64,000 bases of DNA from Candidatus Cyanaurora vandensis (GCF_013285555.1 NZ_JAAXLT010000092.1:30072-94071), one strand, 5' to 3'; numbered from the stretch's first letter, positions 26,913-36,452 are shown. Translations and numbers: made by a program. The notes: a model not told the origin generated them from the sequence alone.

Positions 26913-28118
26913 ATGGCTTCTGCCCGCCGTCTCCCTTTCCATCATCCCGTAGCTTGGTTGGTCGCTACTCTATTGCTGAGTAGTGGGTTGTATTGGGGCA
27001 GTAGTGCCCTCATCCCTAATCTGAATCCTCAGCAACCCTTAGTCCAGGAAGCCCAACAGCGATTAAAACTCTATCTAGCCGACTATGCTCAGCAACTCAA
27101 TAGCTATAATGCGGCACTCCAGGCCGGGGATGGACCGGCCCTGGCCCGGACTGATACTTTCTTGGGGGGACAGCGGCAACAGTTCGCCCTAGTTCTCGGT
27201 GGATATCTAGCGGTGTTGGCGAAACTGCCCCCCTCAGAACCCTTGGTCGTCAAGTTACAAGCCCTCGCCCCGGATGCGCAGTTTCAGTTTGCCTACACGA
27301 GCTTGGGTCCGCAGGGTAGCCTGATCCAAGTCAGCGTTACGGAGAATGAGTTCGACGTGCGTCATCTCGCTCTCTGGCAACGCGGGGAGCGCGTCTTGGC
27401 CCTCAACAACTACGAGACCGAATGGCAAGCCCAAGTCAATGCGGTACGCTACTTCACCCGTAATAAGCAACGGTTTCTCATTGCCAAGGGTCAGACCCGG
27501 CAACTGGAAGACACCGCTCCCTTCCTCAAGGTCTACCAGGAAGTCGGTGCGGACTTACTCGATAAGACCGCCGACTATTTACCCCTAGAATTACTGGATA
27601 CTTTTGGTACTGGGGAGTTCTTGGGCCAGACCGCTAACCTCAAGCTGGATACGGTATTGCTGGACCCCGAGCGAATCATGGCGGCCTGTGACAGTTGTGG
27701 TCTCGTCAGTCAGCGTGCCCTCTGGCAGTGGACGGACCAGGGCTACCAACTGGTGGACCGCCAGATCCTTAACCAACCCGAGAATGCTCTCTACGCCGCC
27801 CTCGTCACCCTAGTCAAACAACAAGCTGCCCCAGCTTGGACCCGCGCCTTCCTCACGTCCCGGGTCCGGGCGATGCTGCAACAGGCCCCCAGTTTCGAGG
27901 CACCCCGCTACACTCCGCTCGAACAAGGGCTAGCAGTAACCGATACCCAGCCCTGGCAAGAAAAAGGGTTCCAGTATACCGTGGAAGGTCCCTTTCAATT
28001 TAAAGTCCAGGTGCGCCAAGACCCGCAGGGCCAGTGGCAGACTATCCAGATCCGGGACCTCAAACGGCAGGCTCCGGGCTGGTCCATTCCCTACACCCGG
28101 CAACCCTTGGCGAGTTAA
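26913..28118 (+). CDS. Uncharacterised membrane-anchored protein
   Basis: The 401-residue protein begins with an uncleaved-looking signal anchor (about 13-34: AWLVATLLLSSGLYWGSSAL). The large extracytoplasmic or lumenal part is rich in Gln, Leu and Ala. It contains a Cys pair (CDSCGLVSQ, about 255-263) and a repeated pattern of short beta strands toward the C-terminus. I do not recognise a domain. An NTF2/IMS-like fold is possible but unsupported. Its stop overlaps the ATG of the glycosyltransferase (TAATG), so the two are translationally coupled and may share an envelope-related process. Confidence 0.65.
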   Translation: MASARRLPFHHPVAWLVATLLLSSGLYWGSSALIPNLNPQQPLVQEAQQRLKLYLADYAQQLNSYNAALQAGDGPALARTDTFLGGQRQQFALVLGGYLAVLAKLPPSEPLVVKLQALAPDAQFQFAYTSLGPQGSLIQVSVTENEFDVRHLALWQRGERVLALNNYETEWQAQVNAVRYFTRNKQRFLIAKGQTRQLEDTAPFLKVYQEVGADLLDKTADYLPLELLDTFGTGEFLGQTANLKLDTVLLDPERIMAACDSCGLVSQRALWQWTDQGYQLVDRQILNQPENALYAALVTLVKQQAAPAWTRAFLTSRVRAMLQQAPSFEAPRYTPLEQGLAVTDTQPWQEKGFQYTVEGPFQFKVQVRQDPQGQWQTIQIRDLKRQAPGWSIPYTRQPLAS

Positions 28119-29161
28119 TGCGGCTTCTTTTTAACGGCAGTTACTTACAACTTCCCCAGACGGGGATCGCTACTTATTGCCGAAATTTATTGATGCAGTG
28201 GCAGAACAAGCCGGAATTAGTCGCCTACTTACCCCCAGCGTGGGCGGGGACGCTTGGTTTCCGAGCGATTCCACAGACGAATCATCTAACGCGCCTATTG
28301 TGGAATCAGTGGCACTGGAACCGCATGGCAGGGCGGGGGGACGTGGTTTTTCAGCCAGTGCCTGAGGGCGGCTGGGCTAGGGGTCCTCAGGTGAGTGTAG
28401 CCCATGATGTCATCCCTCTGCACTACCCGGAACTCTACCCGCGCAAGGTAGCGTACTTCCGTTACTGGGTACCGCTGTCCCTGCGTTCGGCTCGGCAGAT
28501 TATCTGTATTTCCCAGCAGACCCAACGGGACTTAGTGACTTTTTATAACTTGTCCCCTGAGAAGATAACGGTCATTCCCTTGGCCTGTGACCGGACCCAC
28601 TTCATACCCGGTCCTAAGGCTACCCGAACGCCCTACCTGTTGTACCTGGGTGCCCACGAGCCCCACAAAAATCTTGTGACGCTCCTTGATAGTTTCCGGG
28701 CATTGAGTCAAACTTGGGCGGGATCGCTCTGGGTGGGGGGTCGTTTTGACCCGCGTTACACCCCGCAATTGCAAGCACGGGTGGCGGACTTGGGGGCCAG
28801 GGTGCGCTGGTTGGGTTATGTGCCCTACGCGGACCTACCGGGACTCTATCAAAGCGCGACAGCGTTTGTTTTTCCCAGTCTCTACGAAGGATTTGGTCTG
28901 CCCGTCCTGGAAGCGATGGCCTGTGGTACGCCCGTGGTCAGTGCTCATACTTCCTCCCTGCCCGAAGTAGGCGGACAGGCGGTGGCCTATTTTGAACCGC
29001 GTTCGGTGGCAGAACTAATGGGCGTTCTGGAGCGGGTGGTGGGGGACGCTGGGTACCGAGACCATTTGCGGAACCAGGGTTTGGCTCGCGCTGCTCAGTT
29101 CGACTGGTCAATCACGGCGGCGAAAACCTGGGCGGTTTGTCAAGCGGTCGCAGAGAAGTAG
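28118..29161 (+). CDS. GT4-type glycosyltransferase
   Basis: From ATG 28118 (MRLLFNGSYLQLPQTGIATY) the protein has 347 residues with a GT-B fold. The N-terminal domain has the TGIATYCRNLL acceptor loop. The C-terminal donor domain has LYLGAHEPHKNL (about 178-189) and the signature SLYEGFGLPVLEAMACGTPV with the E-x7-E motif (about 259-278). Such enzymes transfer sugars from nucleotide donors to cell-surface glycans or lipids; the acceptor is unknown. A frame extending upstream to 28034 is rejected because of the TAATG overlap. Its 3' end overlaps the convergent DJ-1 gene by 22 bp. Confidence 0.88.
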   Translation: MRLLFNGSYLQLPQTGIATYCRNLLMQWQNKPELVAYLPPAWAGTLGFRAIPQTNHLTRLLWNQWHWNRMAGRGDVVFQPVPEGGWARGPQVSVAHDVIPLHYPELYPRKVAYFRYWVPLSLRSARQIICISQQTQRDLVTFYNLSPEKITVIPLACDRTHFIPGPKATRTPYLLYLGAHEPHKNLVTLLDSFRALSQTWAGSLWVGGRFDPRYTPQLQARVADLGARVRWLGYVPYADLPGLYQSATAFVFPSLYEGFGLPVLEAMACGTPVVSAHTSSLPEVGGQAVAYFEPRSVAELMGVLERVVGDAGYRDHLRNQGLARAAQFDWSITAAKTWAVCQAVAEK

Positions 29162-29736
29162 TTGTACTCCATGTACCGCGCCGTAGTCTGCGCCTGTGCT
29201 TCCCCCAAGAGCCGACCTACTAAATAGAGCGAAGCATCCAAACCCGCCGAAACCCCAGCCGAAGTAATAATCTGCCCATTGTCCACCCAACGTTCACCGG
29301 GCAAAATCTGGGTGTCTGGGGCGAGGGCTTGGAGATAGTCCAGGGCCAAATGGTGGGTCGTCGCCTGTAAACCCGTTAATAATCCGGCTTTAGCTAGCAA
29401 AAGTGAGCCCGTACAGACCGAGAGGATGATTTCAACTTGGGGGGCTATCTGCTGGAGCCAGTCCAGAATCGTGGGGTTATTCACCAGTTGGCGGGTACCG
29501 TATCCGCCAGGGATGACGAGGATATCCAGGGCCGGACAGTCCGAGAAGGAATACTGGGGGTTCACACTCAAACCATTACGCGCCAGCACGGGACGCAACT
29601 GCTCAGCCACCGTGAAGACCTGAAGGGGCGGCTTATCCCAGCCCACCCCCGCTACCCCAAAAGCCTCGAAGGGACCCGCAAAGTCCAAGACCTCGACCGC
29701 ATCAAAAATAAAAACCCCGACTTGACGGGTAGCCAT
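29140..29736 (-). CDS. DJ-1/PfpI family protein coupled to atpH
   Basis: The 198-residue protein has the glutamine-amidotransferase-like DJ-1/PfpI fold. A nucleophile elbow lies at IILSVCTGSLLLAKAGLL (Cys near 107), preceded by DILVIPGGYGTR (about 71-82), and HHLALDYL holds a candidate histidine. Relatives include isonitrile hydratases, glyoxalases and chaperone-like proteins; I cannot choose. The start ATG overlaps the atpH stop (TAATG on this strand), so it is translated as the last cistron of the F0 operon, where atpA is expected in most cyanobacteria. It ends inside the tail of the convergent glycosyltransferase. Confidence 0.82.
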   Translation of the reverse strand: MATRQVGVFIFDAVEVLDFAGPFEAFGVAGVGWDKPPLQVFTVAEQLRPVLARNGLSVNPQYSFSDCPALDILVIPGGYGTRQLVNNPTILDWLQQIAPQVEIILSVCTGSLLLAKAGLLTGLQATTHHLALDYLQALAPDTQILPGERWVDNGQIITSAGVSAGLDASLYLVGRLLGEAQAQTTARYMEYNYFSATA

Positions 29737-30293
29737 TAGGTCGCCAGGGACAATTGCAGAGCCAGACGGCGGAGTTGACCGCGTAGACTCACATCAATAA
29801 TCTGGTCGCCAAATTTCACTACCAAGCCGCCCAACAACTCGGGGTCAATCCGCGTCTGTAACTGGATGTCTGTGGATTTTGTCAAGATGATGAGACGGGC
29901 CTTGAGTTGAGCTTCCTGGGCGGGGGTGAGGGCGACCGCTGAAGTGACCTCCGCTAGGGCCGTCTTCTTGAGATCCAGCAACAGGCGACGGAAAGCTTGA
30001 CAGACCTCAACGAGGAACATACTGCGCCGGCGGTCCACCAGTAAGTTGATAAAGTTCATGGTGAAAGGATGGAGATCAGCCCCGAAAGCCTGTTGGAGGA
30101 CCGCTTTTTTGGGGAGGATCTTGATTACCGGGCTAGCAAGTAGGTCCCGAAAAGAACGATTACGGGTCAATACCGCCTCCACGAGGTCCAAGTCTGCGCC
30201 GAAGCGGTCCAAGCTGTTTTCCTGTCTACCCAGGTCAATCAGGGCCTCGGCGTAGCGTTGGGCTACTCGTTGGGCGAGTTTACTGTCCTGCAC
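29736..30293 (-). CDS. atpH: ATP synthase F1 subunit delta
   Basis: Delta joins the peripheral stalk (b/b') to the top of the alpha3beta3 head. The 185-residue protein has the helical N-terminal domain (AQRVAQRYAEALIDLGRQ) and the conserved C-terminal element LLGGLVVKFGDQIIDVSLRG-type (seen as DPELLGGLVVKFGDQIID). The start is GTG at 30293, overlapping atpF by 14 bp. It is normally followed by atpA, but here the next cistron is a DJ-1/PfpI gene. Naming follows bacterial usage, where this delta gene is atpH. Confidence 0.93.
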   Translation of the reverse strand: MQDSKLAQRVAQRYAEALIDLGRQENSLDRFGADLDLVEAVLTRNRSFRDLLASPVIKILPKKAVLQQAFGADLHPFTMNFINLLVDRRRSMFLVEVCQAFRRLLLDLKKTALAEVTSAVALTPAQEAQLKARLIILTKSTDIQLQTRIDPELLGGLVVKFGDQIIDVSLRGQLRRLALQLSLAT

Positions 30294-30834
30294 GGTCTAA
30301 CCTCCCTTCAAGTAGGGAGAGTCCCTGGTCAATTAAACGGCCTTGGGCTTCGTCGTTGAGCATAGCGGGTAAGTCCGTCTCTACTTTTTGGAAGGTGCGC
30401 TCTAGGGTCAAGCGGCGCAACTGAGCCACCACCCGTGCCCGGTCACTGTCGAGTTCACGCTGGGAGTCTTGGCGCATCTGGAGGATCTCGCGGTCCACTT
30501 GCTCCAGGATCTGGGTGCGGACCCGCTTGGCATTAGTGAGGGCATTGTTGCGAATGCTGACCGCCTCACTCTCGGCTTGGGCCAAATTCTTCTTCTGTTC
30601 GACTAAGGCGGCTTCAGCCTGTTTACGGCGGGTCTCCACCTCAGTAATTTCATTCTCGACCGCCTGACGACGGTCATTGAGGAGCTTGGTCAAAATCCCG
30701 CGACCCAGGTAAAACAGTAGGCCAGCAATGATGGCGAAGTTGAGGAGGTTCTTCTCCGCAATGAACTCCAGGAATCCGCCCTCAGCTTCCGCCTCCGCTG
30801 TCTCCGCCGCTAGCAACCAAAGATTCAACCACAT
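30280..30834 (-). CDS. atpF: ATP synthase F0 subunit b
   Basis: Subunit b is one of the two different peripheral stalk subunits of photosynthetic organisms. The 184-residue protein has one N-terminal membrane helix (about 25-48: EKNLLNFAIIAGLLFYLGRGILTKL, quoted in part) and then a long charged coiled coil. The motif LNDRRQAVENEITEVETRRK is typical of the longer b subunit. It overlaps atpH downstream and is 9 bp from atpG (b') upstream. Confidence 0.94.
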   Translation of the reverse strand: MWLNLWLLAAETAEAEAEGGFLEFIAEKNLLNFAIIAGLLFYLGRGILTKLLNDRRQAVENEITEVETRRKQAEAALVEQKKNLAQAESEAVSIRNNALTNAKRVRTQILEQVDREILQMRQDSQRELDSDRARVVAQLRRLTLERTFQKVETDLPAMLNDEAQGRLIDQGLSLLEGRLDRAGQ

Positions 30835-30843
30835 CGCGTCTAC

Positions 30844-31356
30844 CTATCGGGGGCTAGTCGCCAACAACTTGGCGGTGATCTGGGCACTCAACTTGACCAC
30901 TTCCTGCTGCAATCCAGCGAGAGCCGTTTCCTTGGCTGCTTGGACCTCAAGGCGCGATTGCTCCAGACGGGCAGCAGCCTCCTGTTGGACTTCCGCAAGC
31001 TTCTGGGTGCGGATGGTCATGGCCTCAGCCTCAGCCTTGGCAATGATCTCCTGCGCTTCCCGGCGGGTGTCCACCAATTCGGCTTCGTACTGGTCCGCGA
31101 GTCGCTTGGCCTCAGCCAACCGTTGCTGGGCTTCATTGCGGTTGGTCAAGATGTAATTCTCGCGCTCCTCCGTCACCCGTTGGATGGGTTTGAGGAGGAT
31201 GACATTGATGATGATGACAAAAACAAAAAAGTTAATGGCCTGAAAAAACAAGGTCCCATTAACACACAACAGACCACTTGGGCAAAGCGGACCGCGAGGG
31301 TAGACAGCCTCCCCCACGGTTTCCGCCGCCAGCAGCAAGAATCCTTCCAGTACCAT
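30844..31356 (-). CDS. atpG: ATP synthase F0 subunit b'
   Basis: The second, shorter stalk subunit (b') is a mark of cyanobacteria, chloroplasts and some phototrophs. The 170-residue protein has an N-terminal membrane helix (about 32-52, LFFQAINFFVFVIIINVILL) and a coiled coil rich in Glu, Ala and Arg. The N-terminus before the helix (about 30 residues, containing CPSGLLCVNG with two cysteines) is somewhat longer than usual. Gene order atpE-atpG-atpF-atpH is as in other cyanobacteria. Confidence 0.93.
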   Translation of the reverse strand: MVLEGFLLLAAETVGEAVYPRGPLCPSGLLCVNGTLFFQAINFFVFVIIINVILLKPIQRVTEERENYILTNRNEAQQRLAEAKRLADQYEAELVDTRREAQEIIAKAEAEAMTIRTQKLAEVQQEAAARLEQSRLEVQAAKETALAGLQQEVVKLSAQITAKLLATSPR

Positions 31357-31374
31357 TTGCTGCTCCTACGGTGT

Positions 31375-31689
<315 letters not shown>

Positions 31690-32439
31690 TTAATCATGAT
31701 GGGGTTCAACCGCGTGATGACCTTCTTCAATGGCCTCACCGATGTAAGAAGCGGTAAGGGTGGCGAAGATCAAAGCTTGGATGGCACTGGTAAACAAAAA
31801 CAGCACCATCAGGGGAATCGGCACGAAGAAAGGCACGAGTAAGATTAGCACGGCGACGACCAGTTCTTCAGCCAAGATATTCCCGAAAAGCCGGAAGGTC
31901 AGCGACATGATCCGCGCAAACACCTCCAGCACTTTGAGGGGTAAAAATAGCGGGTTAGGCATGATGAAAAACTTGAAAAAGCTAATCCCCGCTGTCTTGA
32001 AGCCCGCAAAGAAGAAGGCAAGAATTGCGATTAGGGCCAGCCCCAGGGTGGTGTTGATGTCGTTGGAGGGGGTGAGGATCTCAGCCTCCGGTAGAGGAAT
32101 CAGACGGGCCGGGATTTGCCCCAACCAGTTCGCCGCCAAGACAAAGAGGAAGATACCGGAGATGAGCGGCACATAGGGCTTGTAGTCCTTGGCCCCAATC
32201 TGCTCACGGGCGATATTGGCAGTAAAACTAGTGCCGTACTCCAAGAAACCCTGGAGTCCACTGGGGACGCGCTCTAGTTTACGAGTGCCCAGCCAGCCGA
32301 TGATGATGATGATGCTCATCGCTAACCAAGTGGCAACGATGGTCTCGCCATGAATGGTGGCACCCGCGATATTCCAGTCCCAGTGCTTGCCTACTTCTAG
32401 GGAGGCCAGGGGTGTAAAGGAGAGGGAGAGGTTCAGCAT
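31690..32439 (-). CDS. atpB: ATP synthase F0 subunit a
   Basis: Subunit a provides the two proton half-channels next to the c-ring. The 249-residue protein has five to six membrane helices. The essential arginine lies in SLTFRLFGNILAEELVVAVL (Arg near 186), and the conserved GxxQxxIFxxLTxxYIxxA-type helix appears as IQALIFATLTASYIGEAIEE. Length matches cyanobacterial AtpB. It lies 17 bp downstream of atp1. Confidence 0.95.
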   Translation of the reverse strand: MLNLSLSFTPLASLEVGKHWDWNIAGATIHGETIVATWLAMSIIIIIGWLGTRKLERVPSGLQGFLEYGTSFTANIAREQIGAKDYKPYVPLISGIFLFVLAANWLGQIPARLIPLPEAEILTPSNDINTTLGLALIAILAFFFAGFKTAGISFFKFFIMPNPLFLPLKVLEVFARIMSLTFRLFGNILAEELVVAVLILLVPFFVPIPLMVLFLFTSAIQALIFATLTASYIGEAIEEGHHAVEPHHD

Positions 32440-32456
32440 GGTTTTTGTCCCGACGG

Positions 32457-32846
32457 TTAACGAACGGTGTCTTGGTACATATCTCGAAAGACATCCACCA
32501 AAATGGCAACTTTGAAAGTCATGAAGCCAAGAAACGTAGGGACCACTTCTAACATCTCAAGTTTGATGGAGATGATAAAAGCTAGGACTACCAAGGGGAA
32601 GCGGAGGTTGGCAAAACGGTAAGGCTGCTTGCCCATACCCGCCACGGTCTTGCCTAATAAATGGAAGTACAACATCCCAGTGCCAGCCCCCAGGAGGTAA
32701 CTCAAGGCGGTGTTGAACGAGTAGAACAGATAGGTACTGACGAAAACGATAGCGACCAAGCCCGCGCCCAACTGCTGCAACCGCCTTTGCAGGGCGTAAT
32801 ACTCTGCCATGGCGTTGCTCGTTTGCTCTCGTTCTGTTTGCAACAT
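32457..32846 (-). CDS. atpI: ATP synthase subunit I (Atp1)
   Basis: This is the small helper membrane protein at the head of the cyanobacterial atp operon, thought to aid c-ring assembly. The 129-residue protein has four hydrophobic helices (about 28-48, 50-68, 84-101 and 103-122) and a polar N-terminus. The ATG at 32846 gives MLQTEREQTSNAMAEYY; ATG at 32810 is an alternative. It is the first gene of the F0 unit; the 128-bp gap to the divergent DAHP synthase gene should hold both promoters, but I see no clear -35/-10 pair. Confidence 0.88.
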   Translation of the reverse strand: MLQTEREQTSNAMAEYYALQRRLQQLGAGLVAIVFVSTYLFYSFNTALSYLLGAGTGMLYFHLLGKTVAGMGKQPYRFANLRFPLVVLAFIISIKLEMLEVVPTFLGFMTFKVAILVDVFRDMYQDTVR

Positions 32847-32974
32847 GCCCGCACAAGCTTAATTCGTTTTTAAGATATCACAGGTTGCTGAAACATTCTG
32901 TAATAGTTTCTAGCTAGTGGGGGACGGGGGGACCACGGGCGTTAGGATGGTCATTATTCTGTCACCTGCTGCTG

Positions 32975-34048
32975 ATGTATCCTACCGATGACCTGCGTAT
33001 CCAATGGACTAGGGTGGTCCATCCCCCGGCCTTTTTGCAGGAGGAGTTCCCGGTGAGTGAACGGGCTTCAGAGACAGTCCATCGTACCCGCAGTAGTATT
33101 CGTGCGATCTTGGCAGGGCGGGATGACCGGCTCTTAGTCGTAGTCGGTCCCTGCTCGATCCATGACCCCGTTGCCGCCCGTGAGTATGGGGCGCGGTTGG
33201 CGGGTTTGGTCACGCATTTGGCGGACCAGCTATGTATCGTGATGCGGGTCTATTTTGAGAAACCCCGGACGACGGTGGGTTGGAAGGGGCTAATTAATGA
33301 CCCCTATCTGGATGGCAGTTTTAAGATTAACGATGGCCTGCGTCTGGCTCGCCACCTCTTGATGGATCTAGCGGAACTAGGGGTCCCGGCGGGTACGGAA
33401 TTCCTGGATCTCATCACTCCACAGTATTTGGCGGACCTAGTGAGTTGGGGGGCGGTGGGCGCACGGACGACCGAGAGTCAAGCCCACCGGGAATTGGCCT
33501 CGGGCCTCTCCTGTCCGGTTGGTTTTAAGAATGGGACTTCGGGGAACTTACAGATTGCGATTGATGCGGTCCAAGCCGCAACCCATCCCCATACCTTTCT
33601 CTCGCACTCCAAGCAGGGCCAGTCAGCTATTTTTGCAACCACAGGCAACCCAGACTGTCACATTATTTTGCGGGGCGGGCGCGGGACGACTAATTACAGC
33701 CTGGAACATATTGCCCAAGCTACTGCCCAACTGGAGAAAGCAGGGCTGGCTGGGCGAGTGATGGTGGACTGTAGCCACGCCAACAGTGGGAAGGACCATA
33801 CTCGTCAACCTACGGTATTGAGGGAATTAGCCCAACAGATTGGGGCGGGGGAACGGCGGATTTTGGGGTTGATGTTGGAGAGTCATCTCATTGCGGGTCG
33901 TCAAGAAATCCAGTCTGACCAAGCTCTGTGTTATGGGCAGAGTATCACCGATGCCTGTATTGGCTGGGCGGAAACCGAGTTTCTACTTAAGGAACTAGCC
34001 CAAGCGGTCCAACAACGGCAACGACAAGGTATGGCAGTCCATGGCTAG
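32975..34048 (+). CDS. 3-deoxy-7-phosphoheptulonate synthase, class I alpha
   Basis: DAHP synthase condenses phosphoenolpyruvate and erythrose-4-phosphate, the first step of the shikimate pathway. The 357-residue protein has VVVGPCSIHDP (about 52-62), MRVYFEKPRTTVGWKGLIND (about 89-108), GARTTESQAHRELASGLS, and the late DCSHANSGKDH metal-site motif. These mark the AroF/G/H type. Which allosteric effector it uses cannot be read. The stop overlaps the next ATG by 8 bp, coupling it to a membrane protein gene. Confidence 0.94.
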   Translation: MYPTDDLRIQWTRVVHPPAFLQEEFPVSERASETVHRTRSSIRAILAGRDDRLLVVVGPCSIHDPVAAREYGARLAGLVTHLADQLCIVMRVYFEKPRTTVGWKGLINDPYLDGSFKINDGLRLARHLLMDLAELGVPAGTEFLDLITPQYLADLVSWGAVGARTTESQAHRELASGLSCPVGFKNGTSGNLQIAIDAVQAATHPHTFLSHSKQGQSAIFATTGNPDCHIILRGGRGTTNYSLEHIAQATAQLEKAGLAGRVMVDCSHANSGKDHTRQPTVLRELAQQIGAGERRILGLMLESHLIAGRQEIQSDQALCYGQSITDACIGWAETEFLLKELAQAVQQRQRQGMAVHG

Positions 34049-34688
34049 ACAAACGACCCAGCGATTGGTTTTCGGGGGGTTGTGGCTCGCCTTGGGGATC
34101 TATGCGTTTGGGTTCGCACCCCCGGAACGCACGGATACTTTTAGTTTGATGATGCAAATTATCCAGGGTGGACCGGGGATCAACCCAATTCTCGCCAGCG
34201 TTTTTAATCTGTTGGGGGTTCTACCTTTAATCTGTGGTTGTTTCTTGATCCCGGCGGACCATGGGCGTAAATTCCCCGCCGGGGTGATTGTCGCTTTGAT
34301 GATGGCGGTGGGGGGCTTCGCGTTGCTGCCTTACCTCGCGTTTCGTCCGACCCAACGGATTGCCGTCAGCCGGATTCCCTGGTGGGTGAAGCTCTTTGAT
34401 TCGCGCTGGCTGGCCTTGGTCTTAGCGGGGGCGACGGTCTGGTTAATCGTCAGCGGGTCGGGGGGCGATTGGGGGGCTTATTGGGCGCAGTGGCGGCAGG
34501 AACGGTTCGTCAATGTGATGACGTTGGATTTCTTATTAGTGACAGGCCTCTTGTCTGTCTTGGTGCGCTACGATTTGGCCCGTCGTCGTCTCAAGGTCCG
34601 TCCATGGTTGTGGATTGGTTTTATTCCGTTGTTTGGACCCCTGGCCTACTTAATTTTCCGGCCTAGCCTGCAACCGACGGCGGGCTAA
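34041..34688 (+). CDS. Multi-pass membrane protein of unknown function
   Basis: The 215-residue protein has about five hydrophobic segments (near 8-25, 48-68, 78-98, 120-140 and 158-178) and a last one with WLWIGFIPLFGPLAYLIF. Charged loops are short. I do not recognise a named family; similar proteins of this size occur in cyanobacteria and plastids. It is translationally coupled to the DAHP synthase gene (ATGGCTAG overlap), which suggests joint expression rather than shared chemistry. Sulfite reductase follows 57 bp later with its own likely promoter (TATACT near 34715). Confidence 0.7.
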   Translation: MARQTTQRLVFGGLWLALGIYAFGFAPPERTDTFSLMMQIIQGGPGINPILASVFNLLGVLPLICGCFLIPADHGRKFPAGVIVALMMAVGGFALLPYLAFRPTQRIAVSRIPWWVKLFDSRWLALVLAGATVWLIVSGSGGDWGAYWAQWRQERFVNVMTLDFLLVTGLLSVLVRYDLARRRLKVRPWLWIGFIPLFGPLAYLIFRPSLQPTAG

Positions 34689-34745
34689 AGCCCCTATCCC
34701 GATAGAGTTACTGGGGTATACTGGACTTTGTACAGAGGGGCTGCC

Positions 34746-36452
34746 ATGACCGATACCGTTCGCAGGTCAAAAGTCGAGCGCGTCAAAGAAGAGAGTAACT
34801 ACTTGCGCGGCACCCTAGTCCAGGATTTGGCGGCGGACACCGACCACTTTAATGAGGCGAGTATCCAGCTTTTAAAGTTTCATGGCATTTACCAACAGAC
34901 CGACCGGGATCAGGCCAAGGAACGTAAGCAACAGGGCCTCGAACCCGCTTACTCAATGATGGTTCGGACTAAAAATACCGGGGGTGCGGTCTCGCCAGAG
35001 TTTTATCTCGCCGTGGACCAGTTAGCCGATGAGCTAGGAAGTGGGACGATTCGGACGACGACGCGACAGGCTTTTCAGTTACACGGGATTTTGAAGGGGG
35101 ATTTGAAGCCCTTTATGCAACATATTCACGCGGTCTTGGGGACGACCCTGGCGGCCTGTGGCGATGTGGAACGCAATATCATGGCTCCCCCCGCGCCCTT
35201 GACCCAGGTTAACTATCAGTTAGTTCAAGACTATGCCCAACAGTTATCCGACGCGCTAGCCCCCCGCACCGGGGCCTATTACGAGGTCTGGCTCGATGGT
35301 GAGCAAGTCCACCGCGAGACTACCCTCGACCACGAACCCCTCTATGGGCCGACCTATTTACCCCGCAAGTTTAAGACTGCCATCACGGTACCGGGGGATA
35401 ACTCGGTGGACCTGTGGAGTAATGACCTGGGTTTTGTGTTGTTGACCGATGAGAACCAGCAAGTCCTCGGTTTCAACGTTGTGGTCGGCGGCGGGATGGG
35501 CATGACCCATAACAGTGAAGATACGTTTCCGCGCTTGGCAGACCCCCTGGGCTTTGTCCTACCCGAGGACCTAATCCCCGTCGCCCAAGCCGTGGTGCTG
35601 GTGCAACGAGATTACGGCAACCGACTCAACCGCAAACACGCTCGTCTCAAATACACGATCCATGAGCGGGGCCTAGATTGGTTTCGGACCCAAGTGGAGG
35701 AACGACTCGGGAAAGCTCTTTTACCGTGGCGAGAGTTACCTGCTTGGACCTATCAGGATTACCTCGGCTGGCATGAGCAGGGGGACGGGAAATGGTTCCT
35801 CGGGGTCTCGATTGCTAACGGGCGGATCAAGGATGAAGGGGAGTTTCGGTTGAAATCGGCCTTGGCCCAACTGGTCCGGGACCTGGGGCTCGCGCTCAGG
35901 ATCACACCCCAACAAAATCTCCTGTTGATTGATATTGGCCCAGAACAGATGCCGAAAATTGACCGGGTACTGACCGAACATGGTGTCCGCCCGGTCCAAG
36001 CTATCGCCAACACCGAGCGTTACAGTATGGCCTGTCCAGCTTTGCCGACCTGTAGTCTGGCTTTGACTGAAGCTGAGCGGTACTTGCCGACGCTGGTGGA
36101 CCAACTAGGTTTGCAGTTACAGGAATTGGGATTGGAAGACGAGCAGATCGCCATTCGCATGACGGGTTGTCCGAATGGCTGCGCCCGTCCGTACCTAGGC
36201 GAAATTGGTTTGGTCGGCTCGGCGGCTGACCGCTACCATCTTTTCTTGGCGGGCAACCTGGAGTCCACACGCCTCAACCAGTTGTTTCTAGAGCGGGTCC
36301 ACCGCGACGAGCTACCAGGGATCTTGCAGTCTTTATTCGTCCATTTCAAGACCGAACGGCTCTTGAAGGAGCCGTTCGGGGATTATTGTTTGCGGGTCGG
36401 TCTGCCCTACTTAGAGACCTTAATTCCTCGTCCCTCGGTTGGGCTCACTTGA
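34746..36452 (+). CDS. Assimilatory sulfite reductase, siroheme/[4Fe-4S] subunit
   Basis: The enzyme reduces sulfite to sulfide with six electrons. From ATG 34746 (MTDTVRRSKVERVKEESNYL) the protein has 568 residues. The cluster and siroheme cysteines are visible as CPALPTC (CX5C) and CPNGC (CX3C) near the C-terminal third, and RTTTRQAFQLHG lies near residue 100. Cyanobacterial enzymes usually take electrons from ferredoxin; length is closer to the CysI type, but no flavoprotein partner gene is present here. AGAGGGG is the ribosome site. The stop overlaps the convergent IPT protein gene by 8 bp. Confidence 0.93.
   Translation: MTDTVRRSKVERVKEESNYLRGTLVQDLAADTDHFNEASIQLLKFHGIYQQTDRDQAKERKQQGLEPAYSMMVRTKNTGGAVSPEFYLAVDQLADELGSGTIRTTTRQAFQLHGILKGDLKPFMQHIHAVLGTTLAACGDVERNIMAPPAPLTQVNYQLVQDYAQQLSDALAPRTGAYYEVWLDGEQVHRETTLDHEPLYGPTYLPRKFKTAITVPGDNSVDLWSNDLGFVLLTDENQQVLGFNVVVGGGMGMTHNSEDTFPRLADPLGFVLPEDLIPVAQAVVLVQRDYGNRLNRKHARLKYTIHERGLDWFRTQVEERLGKALLPWRELPAWTYQDYLGWHEQGDGKWFLGVSIANGRIKDEGEFRLKSALAQLVRDLGLALRITPQQNLLLIDIGPEQMPKIDRVLTEHGVRPVQAIANTERYSMACPALPTCSLALTEAERYLPTLVDQLGLQLQELGLEDEQIAIRMTGCPNGCARPYLGEIGLVGSAADRYHLFLAGNLESTRLNQLFLERVHRDELPGILQSLFVHFKTERLLKEPFGDYCLRVGLPYLETLIPRPSVGLT

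Noticed and set aside
34687..34740. AGCCCCT/AGGGGCT pair around the sulfite reductase promoter as an RBS-masking hairpin
   Set aside because: The first arm lies upstream of the likely TATACT -10, so it would not be in the transcript.
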